Shown here one piece after another: positions 34,201 through 45,171 of a stretch of DNA of 64,000 nt (positions are counted from its first letter, which is position 1; each line of letters begins with the position of its first letter). This DNA comes from Streptomyces yatensis (GTDB lineage Bacteria > Actinomycetota > Actinomycetes > Streptomycetales > Streptomycetaceae): NCBI RefSeq assembly GCF_018069625.1, contig NZ_CP072941.1:310001-374000 (forward strand), given 5' to 3'. The notes beneath the pieces are model-generated. The model was not told the DNA's origin and did no database searches. It saw only the letters and a list, made by a program, of their open reading frames with translations. Made by a program: the position numbers and the translations under genes.

Positions 34201-37200
34201 GCGCCGGTCGAAGGTGAACCAGCTCTGCGCGACGTAGTGTCCCGCCGAACCCGCCATCTGGGCCTGGAAGTACAGGCCCCGCTGGAGCGGGGTGACCGGT
34301 GCCGTGCGCTCGGCCGTCGCGGAGGCGTCCGCGAGGCGTTCCAGTGCGCTGCGCCAGTGGCCGGTGATCGCGTCCGGGATGCCTTCGGCGAGGGTGAAGA
34401 CGGCGTGCAGGCTGCCGGTGGCCGCGTCGGTCCACGCGTTCACCTCGACGGCGTACGGGCTGCCCGGGTCGCCGCCGGTGAGGTGCGGGGCCTGGGACTC
34501 GCCGCCCCGGCCCAGGTAGTTGAAGAGCACCTGCGGGCGGGCGGTGAGCAGCGGGGCCGTCTGCGGGTTGAGGTATCTGAGCCGGCCGTAGGCGACGTGT
34601 GCGTGCTCGTCGGGCTGGCGTTCGGCGACCTCGTACGCCGCGGCGACCGGGTCGCTGTGCGCCGTGAGCCGTACGGGTGCGATGGAGGTGAACCAGCCGA
34701 CCGTGCGGGTGTAGTCGTGGTGCTCCAGCCCCGGGACCCGGCCGTGGCGCTCCAGTTCGATCGCGAGGTCGGTGGGCGATGGCTGGATGTGGGTCAGCGC
34801 GGTGCGCAGCGCGCCGCACAGCAGCTCGGTGAGGCCGACGCCGAGTGCGGTGGGCGCGGTACGCGTCACGCGGTCGCTCACCTCGGGCGGGAGCACGACG
34901 GTGGTCTCGCGTGTTCGCTCGACCGCGGGCAGGAGGGCGGGCGCCCGGAGCGTGGTGAGCCAGTGCCCGAGGTCGTCGAGGGCATGGGCGGACCGGGCCG
35001 CCAGCGCTTCCGCGTACTCGGCGTAGGACGTGGTCGGCGGGGGCAGGGGCGCCCCGCGCAGGGCGGTGGCCAGGTCGTCCAGCAGGATCAGCCAGGACAC
35101 CGAGTCGACGGCGAGGTGGTGCACGGTGACCACCAGGGTCCGGCTCGCCTCCAGCCACGCGAAGGCGATGACCTCCCCGGATTCGGGGTCGAGTCGTCCG
35201 GCGGCCTCATTCGCCGCGGTGGTCGCGTCGGCCGTGTCCGCCCGTACGACGGGGACCTCGCGGGCGGGTTCGGTGCGCAACTCCCACACCCCGTGTTCGA
35301 CGCGCAGCCGCAGCCGGAGGGCCGGGTGCGCGGCCACGACGGCGTTCGCGGCGCGCTCGGCGTCGGCGAATCCGGTGCCGTCGGGGGCCACCACCGTTCT
35401 GGCCTGGGCGAACCGGGCGAGCGAACCGCCCAGTTCGCGCTGGCGCAGGATGATCGGCGTCGCCGGCAGCGGGCCGTCCTGGTGGCGGGCGGGCGCAGGC
35501 GGCCCGGCCTGCGGTGTGCTCGTCCCCAGGTGCTCGGCGAGTGCGCGCGGTGACCTGAACAGGAACACGTCCCGTGGTGCGATCGGCAGGCCCAGCGCCC
35601 TGGCCCGGTTGATGACGGTGATGGCGACGATGCTGTCGCCCCCGGCCCGGAAGAAGTCGGTGTCGCCGTCCACGGCGGATTCGGGCAGGGTGTCGGCGAA
35701 GATGCCGACCAGCGCGGTGAGTACGGCGTCCCCGCCGTCCGAGGGGCCGGCCGCCGGGGTGGCGTCCTGTGCGGCGCGTGCGGTCAGGGCCTTCCGGTCC
35801 AGCTTGCCGTTGACCGTCAGCGGCAGGGCGTCCACCGGCAGCACCCGGCCCGGCACCATATGTACGGGCAGCTTCGCCGACAGCAGGGCGGTGACATCGG
35901 CGGGCACCCGGCCCACCACATGCGCCACCAGGTGGTCGCCGCTGTCCGCCACGGTGACGGCCGCGTCCACCACACCGTCGAGCGCCCTGACGGCGGCCTC
36001 CACCTCGCCGAGTTCGATACGGAAGCCCTTGAGCTGCACCTGGTCGTCGGCGCGGCCGGTGAACTCCAGCTCACCGTCGAGCGTGCGGCGGGCGAGGTCA
36101 CCGGTGTGATACATGCGGGAGCCGTCCCCCGTGAACGGGTTCGCCACGAAACGGCCCGCGGTCAGCCCCGGCCTGCCCAGATAGCCGAGCGACACCTGGT
36201 CGCCCGCCACGTAGATGGCGCCCACCCGGCCCGGTGGCACCGGCCGGAGCCGGTCGTCGAGCACATAGGTGGCCAGGCCCGGGATCGGGCCGCCGATCGG
36301 GCTGACGTCCCCGCCGACACCGAAGTCCTCGTCGGTCAGCACCCGGTGGGTGACATGGACGGTGGTCTCGGTGATGCCGTACATATTGACCAGCTCGGGC
36401 GCACCGGTGCCATGCCGGTCGACCCAGCCGCGCAGCCGCCCGAGATCCAGCGGCTCGCCGCCGAAGATGATCCGGCGCAGCGCGGTGACCGGCTCGCCCG
36501 CATGCCGGTCGGCCTCGATGAACTGGTAGAACGCCGACGGGGTCTGGTTGAGCACGGTCACTGCGCGCTCGCGCACCAGCCGGTGGAAGTCGACCGGCGA
36601 ACGGGTCAGCCCGTACTCCGGCACCAGCAGCTCGGCGCCGTGCGCCAGCGCGCCCCACAGCTCCCAGACCGCGAAGTCGAAGGAGAAGGAGTGGAATTGG
36701 ACCCACACGTCATGCGGGCCGAAATCCATGGCGGGCCGGGTGTTCGCCAGCAGCGTCACCACACTGGAGTGCGGGACGACGACGCCCTTGGGTGTGCCGG
36801 TCGATCCGGAGGTGTAGATGACGTAGGCGGGGTCGTGCCGGCTCGCCTCCGGCCCGGCTTCCGTGTCGGCCCGCGGCAGCTCGTCCCCGGATACGAGCAC
36901 ACGGGCCGCCACGCCCGCCCGGGCCAGCAGCCGGGTGAAGCGCTCGCGCTGGTCGCGGTCCACGAGAACGACCTGCGGAGCGGCGTCGGCGAGGATGTAC
37001 TGCAGCCGTTCGTCCGGGTACGCCAGGTCCAGCGGTACATACGCGCCGCCCGCGGTGACGATCGCGACCAGGGCGACGACCTGCTCCAGGGAGCGCGGTA
37101 CGGCCACGGCGACGCGCCTGCCCGGTCCGGCACCGGCCGCGCGCAGGGCGGAGGCCAGTTCGTTCTTCGCGGCCGCCAGTTCGCCGTAGGTCAGTGACCG

Positions 37201-40200
37201 GGTTGCGCCGTCGAGGCCGCACTGGGTGACGGCGGTGGCCGCCGGGTCGCGGCGCGCGGCGGCGTCGAACAGTGCGCCCAGGGTGGTCGGGGTGATCGGC
37301 GCGGGACGCCGGGTGTCCTCGGGCACCACGTCGCCGACCAGGGCGCCCGGGCGGGTGAGCAGGCCGGTGAGGGTCCGGGTGAACGTGCGCAGGATCGCCT
37401 GGGCGCTCGCCTCCCGCAGCAGCTCGCCGTCATGGATCAGGTTGAAGCGGGGACGGCCGTCGGGAGCGCGCTCCACCACCAGGGTCAACGGGTAGTGCGG
37501 GGCGCCCTCGTTCACGATGTCGGTGATGACCAGCTCGTCGCCCGCCCCCCGCAGGGCGGCCACATCGGTCGCGACATCGAACACCACCAGGGTGTCGAAC
37601 AGGGTTCCGGCACCGGCCAGGCGGCCGATCCTCGCCAGCGAGACATGCTGGTGGGGCAGTACCGCGCTCTGGTGTTCCCGCACCGAGGCGAGCAGGTCTC
37701 GGGCCGTGGTGGTGCCGGCCCACCGGGCGCGCACGGGGATCGTGTTGATGAACAGACCCACCATGTCCTCGATGCCGGACACCTGTGCGTCGCGCCCGGA
37801 CACCGTGGAGCCGAACACCACATCGCTGCCGTGCAGGATCCCGCCCAACGTGACCGCCCAGGCGCTGTGCACGGCCACGCTCAGCGGCACACCGGCCGAC
37901 CGGGCGGCCGCGTCGATGTCCTCCTCCGGTGCCACGGCGATGTCGGCGAACCGGCCGGACGGGGTGTGCCCCTCGGCGACCAGCGAGGGCCCGGGCAGTT
38001 CGGCGAGCTGATCGCGCCAGATCCGGTCGCTCTCGTCGTCGTCGCGCTCCGCGAGCCACCGTACGTAGTCGGGGAAGCCGCCGAGCGGGTACACGGTCCC
38101 CGGCGCGTGATATTCGGCCAGCAGCGCGCGGAGCATCGGTGGCACCGACCAGCCGTCGGCGATGATGTGGTGCACGGTCTGCACCAGGACGTTCCGGCCG
38201 GAGCCCGCGCGGATGAGGGTGTACCGCATCAGCGGGCCGGTGGCCAGGTCGAACCCGGCGCGGCGGTCCCGCTCGGCGTATGCGCGGATCTCGGCGTCGG
38301 TGATCCCGGGGCGGTCGAGCGTGGTGAACGGCGCCCGCACCCCGCTCTCCAGCACGGAGACCACACGGCCGTCGGCCAGGGCCGTGAACCGCGCCGCCAG
38401 GTTCGGGTACAGCGTGAGCAACCGGGTGGCGGCCGCCGCGAGCCGGTCGGCGTCCACCTCCCCGTCCAAGCTGAGCAGCTGCTGCTCGACGTAGGCGCCC
38501 GCCGAGTCGTCGTCGAAGACCGAATGGAAGTACAGGCCCTCCTGCAACGGGGTCAGCGGCAGGATGTCCCGCAGCGCCGGTCCGTCCAGGACGTCGACGT
38601 CGGCCTGGGTGAGCCGCACCAGGCCGAAGTCGCTGGGCGAGTGGCCGCCCCGGTCGAGCGCGGCCAGGGCGGTCAGGGTCTCCCGGAAGTATCCGCCGAT
38701 GGTGGCTATGTCCTCGTCGGTGAACATCCCGTCGGGCCAGGAGATGGTGGTGATCAGCTCGTACGCGCCGCTCGACGCGGGTTCCTCGTACGCGCCGCTC
38801 GATGCGGGTTCGGCGATCGCGTTGAACTCCAGGGAGCGCGGCAGGCGCATCCTGGGGTCGCGCTTCTCACCCAACTGGGCAGTGGCGCAGCTGAGTTGCC
38901 AGTCCCCGGTGGCGCCCGCGTCGAAGCGGCCCAGGTAGTTGAAGAGCACCTGCGGTGCGGGGGCGTCGAACGCGGTGTGGTGCAGATACCGCAGGGCGCC
39001 GTAGGAAACGCCGTTGGACGGCACGCGGGCGAGGTCTTCCTTGACCGCCTTGAGCGCGGCGGCCAGGTAGTCGGGCGCGGTGAAATCGGCCGCCGCTCCG
39101 GGGTCCACGGTCACCGGGAACAGAGTGGTGAACCAGCCCACGGTCCGCGACAGCTCCGGCTCGAAACCGGCGGCCTCCGCCACGAATCGTCCCTCGCGGC
39201 CGTGGCCTTCGAGTTCGATATGCGCGAACGTCTGGTCCTGACCGAGGTCGCGGCGCCATCGGGCGAGGGTGACGGCGAGCGCGGTCAGCAGCACATCGCC
39301 CACGCCCGCGTGGAACTTCGCGGGGATCTCACCCAGCAGCGCGGCGGTGACCTCGGGTCCGGCCGAGACGGTCCGCACCCGCTCCCGCGCGACGGTGTCC
39401 GCGTCGCGCAACGCACGCCTGCCCACGGGGCCGTCCACTCCCGGCAGCGGACGCTCGTAGTAGCCACGGTCCGCGTCGAACGTGGCATTGCCCAGCAGCT
39501 GCGTCCAGCGCCGGAACGACGTGCCCACCGGGGGCAGTTCGATCGGCGCGCCCGAGGACAACTGCCGCCACGCCGTGGCCAGGTCGTCCATCAGCACATG
39601 CCAGGACACCCCGTCGATCACCACATGGTGGACGACCACGACCAACTGCCGTGCCGCGCGTCGCCAGACGGCACGCAGCATCACGCCCCGGTCCGGGTCC
39701 AGCCCGCCGGTGGCGAGCGCGACACACTCCTCGACCGGCCGGTCGCTCTCCTGCCACGACGGCGTGGCCCGGTCCGCCGCCGGGATGTCGAAGCTCCAGC
39801 GCTCGCCGCGCACCAGCCGGGCGCGCAGCATGTCGTGCCGCGCGGCCACGGCGGCGAGGATCGGGTCGAGGGCGTCGGCGGTCAGTTCCGCCGGGGTGTT
39901 CAGCACAACGGACTGTACGAAGCCGTCGATTGCGTCGGTGGTCTCGCCGAGCCACTGCACGATGGGCGATCCCATGACGGCACCGGTCGCCACATCTCGG
40001 TCGTCCGCGGTGGAGGCGTCCTCCCGGCTCGCCACCGCCGCCAGCGCCCCGACCGTGCTGTTGGTGAAGATCTGCCGTGCCGTGAGGTGGAGACCCGCGT
40101 CGCGCACCGCGCTCAGCAGTGAGATCGCCAGCAGGCTGTCTCCGCCGAGCTGGAAGAAGTCCTGGTCGACGCCGACCTCGTCCAGCCGCAGCACCTTCGC

Positions 40201-42180
40201 GACCGCCGCGCACAGCACCCGCTCGTTCTCGGTGGTGGGCTGGACGATCGAGCCCGTCCCGATCGCGGGTTCCGGCAGCGCACGGCGGTCGAGCTTGCCG
40301 TTCGCGGTGAGCGGGAACTCCTTCATCACCACGACATGGGCGGGCACCATGTACTCCACCATGTGCCCGGCGGCCCACTCCCTGACCTCGTCCGCGCGCA
40401 GGTCCTCGCTCCCGGCGGCCGGGATCACATAGCCCACCAGGTAGGTGCTGCCCGCCGCGTTCTTCTTCGCGAGGACGCAGGTGTAGCGCACCCCGGGGTG
40501 CTCCGCGAGACCGACCTCGACATCCTCGATCTCCAGCCGCATGCCGCGGATCTTGATCTGGTTGTCGGCCCGGCCGAGGAAGTCCAGCGAGCCGTCCGGG
40601 GCGAACCGCGCGAGGTCTCCGGTCCGGTACAGCCGGGACCCGTCCGCGGCGAAGGGGTTCGCCACGAAGCGGGACGCCGTCAGGCCGGGCGCGTTGATGT
40701 ACCCGCGGCCCAGGAGGAATCCTCCCACGTACAGTTCGCCGCCGACGCCGACCGGGACCGGCCGCAGCTCGTTGTCCAGCACATACAGCTGGGTGTTCGG
40801 GTTGGCCTTGCCGATCGATGTCGACAGGCGCTCGGCCGCGCCCCGGTAGATGACGTGCGAGACGCCGATCGTGGTCTCGGCCGGGCCGTAGCCGTGGTAC
40901 AGCGGGATGTCGAGCCGGGTACGGAACCGCTCGTACAGCTCCGGGGTCAGCACCTCGCCGCCGCACCACACATGGCGCAGGCTGTCCAGCCGCCCGGAGT
41001 CGCCCACCATCTCCAGCAGCACGTCCAGCATGGAGGAGACCAGATAGGTGAAGGTGACCCGCTGCTCGGCGATCACACTCAGCAGGTGGTGCGGGTCGCG
41101 TTCGCCGCCGGGCCGCAGGATGACCAGCCTGCCGCCGTGCACCAGCGGCAGGAAGATCTCGTTGATGGAGATGTCGAAGGACAGCGGCGCCTTGAACAGC
41201 GACGCGTCGTCGTGGCCGAAGCCCAGGATCTCGTTGCCCTGCCACAGCAGGCGCTCGCTGATCGCCTCGTGCCGGATCATCGCGCCCTTGGGCCGCCCGG
41301 TCGAACCGGACGTGAAGATCACGTACGCCAGGGCGTTGCCGGGGACGGTGACCCCGGTGCCCCCGGTGGGGTGGGCACCGAAGCGCCAGTCGCCGAGGTC
41401 GACGGCCACGGCTTCGGGTTCGGCCGGGTCGCCTTCGGCCGAGGCGCCCAGCTGCGCCACGACCTGGGCGTCGTCGATGACCACGGCCCGGCGCGCGGCG
41501 GGCCACTGCGGATCGAGCGGCACGAACGCGCACCCGGCCTGGAGTACGGCGAGCAGCCCGATCACCATCTCGGCGGAGCGGCCCAGTGAGATGCCGACGA
41601 CCTGTTCGGGGCCCAGCCCGCGCTCGATCAGGTGGTGGGCCAACTGGCTGGAGAGCTCGGCGGCCTCACGGTAGGTCAGCGACCGGTGCTCGTCGACGAT
41701 GGCGACGGCGTCCGGCCTGGTCCGCGCCTGCTCGCGGAACAGCTCCACGATGGTCGGGCGGATCCGGTCGGCCCCGGTGTCGTTCCATCCGGCCAGGGCC
41801 TCGAGCCGGGCCGCCACGCCGGCCGGGGAGATGGTGCCGATGGGCCGGTCGGGGAAGTCGGTCAGGTCGTCCAGCGCGACCTGCGCATCGTCCGGCCCGA
41901 CGCCTTCGGGGACGGTGATGCTCCGGTCGTCCGCGCCGACCTCCCAACCGGCCGGCCCCGCCCCGCCGTTGTCGACCCACCCGAGGACATCGGCGAACAG
42001 GGTGGCGGGGGTGAGGTCGATGCCGTCGGGGCTCAGGCCCGTCGCCCAGTACGACAGCCCGATGGCACACGCTTCGGCGATGGTCCGGTCGGAGAAGTCA
42101 CCGATCCGCCGGCGTACGTCGGCAGCCTGTCCGGGAGAAAGCAGTACGCGACGAGCGCCCGGTTCCACCATCGAAGACAT
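31237..42180 (-). CDS. cchH: Coelichelin non-ribosomal peptide synthetase CchH
   Basis: A 3,647-residue synthetase with order A1-T1-E1-C1-A2-T2-E2-C2-A3-T3 and no thioesterase. Core motifs: A1 [11 protein letters not shown] near 286; T1 GGDSL near 678; E1 [10 protein letters not shown] near 851; C1 HHIIADG near 1334; A2 [11 protein letters not shown] near 1786; T2 GGDSI near 2174; E2 [10 protein letters not shown] near 2353; C2 YHLLLWDG near 2752; A3 [11 protein letters not shown] near 3206; T3 GGHSM near 3599. Specificity positions read DINYWGGIG (formyl-hydroxyornithine), DFWNIGMVH (threonine) and DMENLGLIN (hydroxyornithine), as in coelichelin. Two epimerases imply D residues at positions 1 and 2. 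The C2 active-site motif deviates from HHxxxDG. It follows cchG by 55 bases. Confidence 0.97.
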   Translation of the reverse strand: MSSMVEPGARRVLLSPGQAADVRRRIGDFSDRTIAEACAIGLSYWATGLSPDGIDLTPATLFADVLGWVDNGGAGPAGWEVGADDRSITVPEGVGPDDAQVALDDLTDFPDRPIGTISPAGVAARLEALAGWNDTGADRIRPTIVELFREQARTRPDAVAIVDEHRSLTYREAAELSSQLAHHLIERGLGPEQVVGISLGRSAEMVIGLLAVLQAGCAFVPLDPQWPAARRAVVIDDAQVVAQLGASAEGDPAEPEAVAVDLGDWRFGAHPTGGTGVTVPGNALAYVIFTSGSTGRPKGAMIRHEAISERLLWQGNEILGFGHDDASLFKAPLSFDISINEIFLPLVHGGRLVILRPGGERDPHHLLSVIAEQRVTFTYLVSSMLDVLLEMVGDSGRLDSLRHVWCGGEVLTPELYERFRTRLDIPLYHGYGPAETTIGVSHVIYRGAAERLSTSIGKANPNTQLYVLDNELRPVPVGVGGELYVGGFLLGRGYINAPGLTASRFVANPFAADGSRLYRTGDLARFAPDGSLDFLGRADNQIKIRGMRLEIEDVEVGLAEHPGVRYTCVLAKKNAAGSTYLVGYVIPAAGSEDLRADEVREWAAGHMVEYMVPAHVVVMKEFPLTANGKLDRRALPEPAIGTGSIVQPTTENERVLCAAVAKVLRLDEVGVDQDFFQLGGDSLLAISLLSAVRDAGLHLTARQIFTNSTVGALAAVASREDASTADDRDVATGAVMGSPIVQWLGETTDAIDGFVQSVVLNTPAELTADALDPILAAVAARHDMLRARLVRGERWSFDIPAADRATPSWQESDRPVEECVALATGGLDPDRGVMLRAVWRRAARQLVVVVHHVVIDGVSWHVLMDDLATAWRQLSSGAPIELPPVGTSFRRWTQLLGNATFDADRGYYERPLPGVDGPVGRRALRDADTVARERVRTVSAGPEVTAALLGEIPAKFHAGVGDVLLTALAVTLARWRRDLGQDQTFAHIELEGHGREGRFVAEAAGFEPELSRTVGWFTTLFPVTVDPGAAADFTAPDYLAAALKAVKEDLARVPSNGVSYGALRYLHHTAFDAPAPQVLFNYLGRFDAGATGDWQLSCATAQLGEKRDPRMRLPRSLEFNAIAEPASSGAYEEPASSGAYELITTISWPDGMFTDEDIATIGGYFRETLTALAALDRGGHSPSDFGLVRLTQADVDVLDGPALRDILPLTPLQEGLYFHSVFDDDSAGAYVEQQLLSLDGEVDADRLAAAATRLLTLYPNLAARFTALADGRVVSVLESGVRAPFTTLDRPGITDAEIRAYAERDRRAGFDLATGPLMRYTLIRAGSGRNVLVQTVHHIIADGWSVPPMLRALLAEYHAPGTVYPLGGFPDYVRWLAERDDDESDRIWRDQLAELPGPSLVAEGHTPSGRFADIAVAPEEDIDAAARSAGVPLSVAVHSAWAVTLGGILHGSDVVFGSTVSGRDAQVSGIEDMVGLFINTIPVRARWAGTTTARDLLASVREHQSAVLPHQHVSLARIGRLAGAGTLFDTLVVFDVATDVAALRGAGDELVITDIVNEGAPHYPLTLVVERAPDGRPRFNLIHDGELLREASAQAILRTFTRTLTGLLTRPGALVGDVVPEDTRRPAPITPTTLGALFDAAARRDPAATAVTQCGLDGATRSLTYGELAAAKNELASALRAAGAGPGRRVAVAVPRSLEQVVALVAIVTAGGAYVPLDLAYPDERLQYILADAAPQVVLVDRDQRERFTRLLARAGVAARVLVSGDELPRADTEAGPEASRHDPAYVIYTSGSTGTPKGVVVPHSSVVTLLANTRPAMDFGPHDVWVQFHSFSFDFAVWELWGALAHGAELLVPEYGLTRSPVDFHRLVRERAVTVLNQTPSAFYQFIEADRHAGEPVTALRRIIFGGEPLDLGRLRGWVDRHGTGAPELVNMYGITETTVHVTHRVLTDEDFGVGGDVSPIGGPIPGLATYVLDDRLRPVPPGRVGAIYVAGDQVSLGYLGRPGLTAGRFVANPFTGDGSRMYHTGDLARRTLDGELEFTGRADDQVQLKGFRIELGEVEAAVRALDGVVDAAVTVADSGDHLVAHVVGRVPADVTALLSAKLPVHMVPGRVLPVDALPLTVNGKLDRKALTARAAQDATPAAGPSDGGDAVLTALVGIFADTLPESAVDGDTDFFRAGGDSIVAITVINRARALGLPIAPRDVFLFRSPRALAEHLGTSTPQAGPPAPARHQDGPLPATPIILRQRELGGSLARFAQARTVVAPDGTGFADAERAANAVVAAHPALRLRLRVEHGVWELRTEPAREVPVVRADTADATTAANEAAGRLDPESGEVIAFAWLEASRTLVVTVHHLAVDSVSWLILLDDLATALRGAPLPPPTTSYAEYAEALAARSAHALDDLGHWLTTLRAPALLPAVERTRETTVVLPPEVSDRVTRTAPTALGVGLTELLCGALRTALTHIQPSPTDLAIELERHGRVPGLEHHDYTRTVGWFTSIAPVRLTAHSDPVAAAYEVAERQPDEHAHVAYGRLRYLNPQTAPLLTARPQVLFNYLGRGGESQAPHLTGGDPGSPYAVEVNAWTDAATGSLHAVFTLAEGIPDAITGHWRSALERLADASATAERTAPVTPLQRGLYFQAQMAGSAGHYVAQSWFTFDRRLDTDALSEAMAYVMARHPVVAAGFATDDDGNPVQVLGPGRRVHVRTVELTRDADVEALRARDRDTGFDPGEPPLIRMTVVRLPSDRDGLLLSYHLLLWDGWSREIVLRDLFDAYQAVLDGGLPDPVPATPSFEDHARALDAKDSATSERFWAEHLAGLPGPTLLAGPAPSLSDDLPRALVHTLSAERSELLRAAARTHGVTLNSVLTGAFGLLLGAHTGRGDAVFGVTVSGREGEGLDGIVGVLLNTVPMWTRARPDDTVSTYLSDVQAARVEAMVHEHLGLGEIQRATGHDTLFDNLFVLQNFLDMDAFAEMNARHGITSVTADDSTHYPFTWVVNPGERLTVKLEYRDEDTANARRLLDGYLRVLDDLARATGPVGALRGLGPEPVPAERTDIGTDTVVDRFDRAADRDPRRTALVAHGSTMTFARLRDRSRAVAGVLAGRGIGPETTVGLAIPRSLDSIVALFAVLRVGAAYVPLELDHPDERIAAIVADARPDVILTVSAVSPRLTPLTGDLIELDRPLPQAEPYRTYRPEDPHRLRHPAYTIYTSGSTGKPKGVVTEYAGLTNMLINHQRRIFEPVLADHGHRVFRIAHTVSFAFDMSWEELLWLADGHEVHICDEELRRDAPRLVEYCLEHHIDVINVTPTYAQQLVAEGLLDHPERRPALVLLGGEAVTPALWQRLAETEGTVGYNLYGPTEYTINTLGVGTFECQDPVVGVAIDNTDVYVLDPWLRPLPDGVPGELYVSGIGIARGYLGQPDQTAHRFVACPFGAPGERMYRTGDLVARRPDGNLMYLGRIDQQVKIRGHRVELGEVEAVFAAHPAVRFVAAVAQPDPQVDGAYRLAAYLVLDGSDLAEVATDVGTGLPDFLRPTHYAQVDSIPLTVNGKADTKALPEAKPLGTLTTAGERAPRTGNETVVCEFFAEALDLDDDEVSAVSDFVSLGGHSMLAVRLIGLLRREYGPVITIRDLFTLRTPEAIARHLDDHA
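38759..38812 (-). repeat. 27-bp tandem duplication in cchH
   Basis: Two 27-base units (38759-38785 and 38786-38812) differ at only two positions. They encode EPASSGAYE twice in a row within the late part of the first epimerase domain, just after [11 protein letters not shown]. The frame is kept, so the enzyme gains nine residues in what should be a surface loop. Confidence 0.85.
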
Positions 42181-42235
42181 CGAAGACTCAGCATCCCTTC
42201 CACGTCATGAAAAGCTCATCTGAATCAGGGGGTGT

Positions 42236-44029
42236 CTAACTGCCTTCGCGCCAGGCCCGCCACAGTCGTGCGTACCGGCCGCCCAGGGCCACCAGCTCCG
42301 CGTGCGTTCCCTGCTCCACCACCCGGCCCGCGTCCAGCACGGCGATCCGGTCCGCCGCCATCGCCTGGGTCAGCCGGTGCGCCACGAACAGCGTGGTCCG
42401 GCCCGAGCACGCGGCCAGCACGGCCCGCTCCAGCTCGGCGGCGCCCTCGCTGCCCGCCTCCGCGGTCGACTCGTCGAGCACCACCACCGGCGCCCGGCCC
42501 AGCACCAGCCGGGCCAGGGCGATCTGGGCCGCCTTGGTGACGTCCAGGCGCTCTCCGCCCTCGCCGACCATGGTGTTGAGCCCATCGGGCAGCGCGTCGA
42601 CCCATCTATCGGCGCCGACCGTGCGCAACGCGTCCATCAGCTCGGCATCACTCGCCCGCGGCGCAGCCAGCCGAAGGTCTTCGGCGAGCGGCCCGGAGAA
42701 CACATGGGTGTCCTGCGTCAGGATGCTCACCAGGGCCCGCGCCCCGGCCTCGTCCAGACCGGCCAGGTCGGTCGTCCCGACGCGCACCGACCCGGCCTGC
42801 GGGGTCCCGATGCCCGCGATCAGCGCGGCCAGCGTGGACTTGCCCGCGCCGGTCGCCCCCACCAGCGCGAGCGAACCTCCGGCCGGGATCGTCAGACTGA
42901 CGTCCCGGAGGACCGGCTCCTCGGTGTCGGGGTAGCGATACGTGAGCCCCTCCACCGTCACCGAGTACGGCCCGGTGTCCGCCGGCGAGACGGCCGCGTC
43001 GCCCACCAGCCGGTCCTCGGCGGCCTCCCCCACCACCCCGACCAGCCGGGTCAGGCTCGCGCCCGACTTCTGCGCCTCGTCGAAGGTGAACATGATGGAG
43101 CCCAGCGGGGTGAAGAGCCGGTGGAAGATCAGGGGGGCCGAGGAGACGTCGCCCAGGCTGGCGGCATCGGCCTCCAGCAGGGAGTACCCCACCACGATGA
43201 TCAGGACCAGCCCGATGAACTCGGCGCGGTTCTCCCTGCCGACGAAGCGGCCGAAGAACCGGAACACCTCGATACCGAGATCGCGCACCCGCCATGACTC
43301 GGCGCCGACCTCCTCGCGGAAGGCGCCTTCGAGGCGGTACGCCCGGACGGTGTCGATCCCCTTCAGGCCACTGATCAACGCCTGCGCACGGTCGGCCTGG
43401 GCCGCCCGCTGCCGCTGGTAGAGCGGGGCGGAGCGGGGGAGATACCAGCGCAGGGCCAGCGCGTACGCGGGCAGCGCACCGGCGCCCGCCAGGCCGAGCC
43501 GCCAGTCGAGGCCGAACATGCCGGCCGTGGCGATGACGACCAGCACGCCCGCCGAGAACACCGTGGGGACGGCCGTGCGGATACCCTTGGACAGCACGGC
43601 CACATCGTCACCGACCCTGGACAGCACATCCCCCCGGCCGACCTGCTCGATCCGTGCGCTCGGCATCCCCAGCACCGCTCGGACGGCGCCTTCGCGCAGC
43701 CGCGCGAGCAGATCCGCGCCGAGCCGTCCGATGAGGTAGGTCGATACCGCGGTGGCCGCCGCGCCGAACAGCGCCGCGGCCCCCATCACCACCCCGATCG
43801 TGACCAGGGTCGAGCGCGGCTCGCCCTCGACCACCCCGTCGACCACCCGGCCGAGGAGGATCACCGGGAGCACCTGGAGCGCCGCCCCGGCCACCGTGGT
43901 GAGCGCGGTGGCGGCCGTCAGCCAGGGCACCTCGCGGCAGTGTGCCGCGACCCATCGGGTGGCCACGCGTCCGGTCGCCGTGCGCAGGGTCGCCGTGGCC
44001 GGGGTGAGGCGCGCCTCGGTGGTGCTCAC
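42236..44029 (-). CDS. cchG: ABC exporter half-transporter CchG (degenerate signature motif)
   Basis: A 597-residue membrane-plus-ATPase protein. About six membrane helices occupy residues 25-320; the ATPase domain has an intact Walker A (LVGATGAGKSTLAALIAG, near 390) and a Walker B with the catalytic Glu (VVVLDEST, near 515). The signature motif, normally LSGGQ, reads RLDVTKAAQIALAR near 491. It therefore supplies ATP-binding loops but a non-canonical signature, the reverse of CchI. The GTG start overlaps the cchF stop by 4 bases (GTGA). The pair is the probable coelichelin exporter. Confidence 0.92.
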   Translation of the reverse strand: MSTTEARLTPATATLRTATGRVATRWVAAHCREVPWLTAATALTTVAGAALQVLPVILLGRVVDGVVEGEPRSTLVTIGVVMGAAALFGAAATAVSTYLIGRLGADLLARLREGAVRAVLGMPSARIEQVGRGDVLSRVGDDVAVLSKGIRTAVPTVFSAGVLVVIATAGMFGLDWRLGLAGAGALPAYALALRWYLPRSAPLYQRQRAAQADRAQALISGLKGIDTVRAYRLEGAFREEVGAESWRVRDLGIEVFRFFGRFVGRENRAEFIGLVLIIVVGYSLLEADAASLGDVSSAPLIFHRLFTPLGSIMFTFDEAQKSGASLTRLVGVVGEAAEDRLVGDAAVSPADTGPYSVTVEGLTYRYPDTEEPVLRDVSLTIPAGGSLALVGATGAGKSTLAALIAGIGTPQAGSVRVGTTDLAGLDEAGARALVSILTQDTHVFSGPLAEDLRLAAPRASDAELMDALRTVGADRWVDALPDGLNTMVGEGGERLDVTKAAQIALARLVLGRAPVVVLDESTAEAGSEGAAELERAVLAACSGRTTLFVAHRLTQAMAADRIAVLDAGRVVEQGTHAELVALGGRYARLWRAWREGS

Positions 44030-45081
44030 CCCCGGCCGACCGACTTGACGAGCTCGTCGATCGCGTAGGGCAGGGACAGCAGGGTGCCCTGGGAGATGGC
44101 CGCGCCGACGGCCGGGCCCTCGCTGTCCAGCAGGTAGGACACCTTGCCCTTCTTCACCGCGTCCAGGTTGGTGAAGAGCTGGAACTTCTTCAGCGCCTGC
44201 TGGTCGGCCCTGTCGTTGATGACGAAGACGCGGTCGGCGTCGACCAGGTCGATGCGCTCGGGGGACAGGACGGTGTAGAACTTCCCGTCCGCGATCTTGT
44301 CGATCTTGGTCTGGTAGGTGAAGCCGATGCCCGTGACCAGCCGCCCGCGCACATCGGTGGAGGTGAACGGCGCCACCGAGTTCTTGTACCAGGACAGCAT
44401 GACCGCGGTCTGGTCCGCGAACTCCGGATGCGCCTTCTTGGCCGCGCCGAGCTTGTCCTCGATGCCCTGCACCAGCTTGGTGCCCTCACTCTCCTGGCCC
44501 AGCGCCCTGGCGATCTGGACGGCGTTGTCCTGCCACGGGGCGCTGAACGGCTCCTTCTCGCCCTTGGTGCGGCCGACGGTCGGGGCGATCTGGGAGAGCT
44601 TGTCGTAGGCGGCCTTGTCGATCTCGGAGTACACCGCCACGATCAGGTCCGGCCGCAGGGCGGCGATCTTCTCGTAGTTGGGACCGGTGTCGCCGTTCTT
44701 CATGACGACCTCGGGCCGGGTGTCGCCCCACTTGTCCTTCACCCAGGGCCACTGGGTGTTGAGGTCGGGCTTCTTGCCCGCCGGGTTCGGATACTGGTCG
44801 ACCATGCCGACCGGTCTGACCCCGAGCGCCAGCATGGCCTGGTCGTCCGTGTAGCCGACGGAGACCACCCGCCGGGGAGCCTTGGTGATCTTCGTGGATC
44901 CGAACGCGTGCTCCACGGTGACGGGGAACGCGCCGGAGGCGGCGGCCGGGGTGTCGTCGCCCGCCTCGTCCGTCGAGTCGGAACCGCATCCCGCGAGGAG
45001 GCCGACACCGAGGGCCGCGGCCAACAGCGCCGCCGCTAACCGCCGCCTTGGCGTCCTACGCGTCGTTCGATGGAGGAGCAT
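44026..45081 (-). CDS. cchF: Ferric-siderophore binding lipoprotein CchF
   Basis: A 351-residue substrate-binding lipoprotein of the iron-hydroxamate uptake class. The signal peptide has a basic start (HRTTRRTPRRR), a hydrophobic core and lipobox LLAGC, with Cys near residue 30. The mature part contains PRRVVSVGYTDDQAMLALG and ALRPDLIVAVYSEIDKA, typical FhuD/FepB-like landmarks. The ATG at 45081 has AAGGGA upstream. Leucine codon 15 is TTA (45037-45039 on the plus strand), the rare codon read by the bldA tRNA in Streptomyces, and no later start could keep the signal. Two iron boxes stand 42-90 bases upstream, so it heads the cchFGHI transcript. Confidence 0.95.
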   Translation of the reverse strand: MLLHRTTRRTPRRRLAAALLAAALGVGLLAGCGSDSTDEAGDDTPAAASGAFPVTVEHAFGSTKITKAPRRVVSVGYTDDQAMLALGVRPVGMVDQYPNPAGKKPDLNTQWPWVKDKWGDTRPEVVMKNGDTGPNYEKIAALRPDLIVAVYSEIDKAAYDKLSQIAPTVGRTKGEKEPFSAPWQDNAVQIARALGQESEGTKLVQGIEDKLGAAKKAHPEFADQTAVMLSWYKNSVAPFTSTDVRGRLVTGIGFTYQTKIDKIADGKFYTVLSPERIDLVDADRVFVINDRADQQALKKFQLFTNLDAVKKGKVSYLLDSEGPAVGAAISQGTLLSLPYAIDELVKSVGRG

Positions 45082-45122
45082 CCGGAATCCCTTGCTGTCG
45101 CGCCGTCCGTTGCGCCCCTGAC

Positions 45123-45171
45123 TAAGGGCAGGCAAACCTTATCCCGGCGAAGTGAGGCTAGCCTAGCCTTA
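45123..45171. promoter_or_regulatory. Tandem iron boxes at cchF, one across the cchE stop
   Basis: TAAGGGCAGGCAAACCTTA (45123-45141) and TGAGGCTAGCCTAGCCTTA (45153-45171) each match the iron-repressor consensus TTAGGTTAGGCTAACCTAA at 14 of 19 positions, with 11 bases between them. The second box contains the TAG stop of cchE (45158-45160), so this operator overlaps coding sequence. Both lie just upstream of the leftward cchF start. Confidence 0.75.

Noticed and set aside
32419..35553. A 1,044-codon plus-strand frame inside cchH
   Set aside because: It lies wholly antisense to recognised NRPS domains and has no domain or ribosome site of its own.
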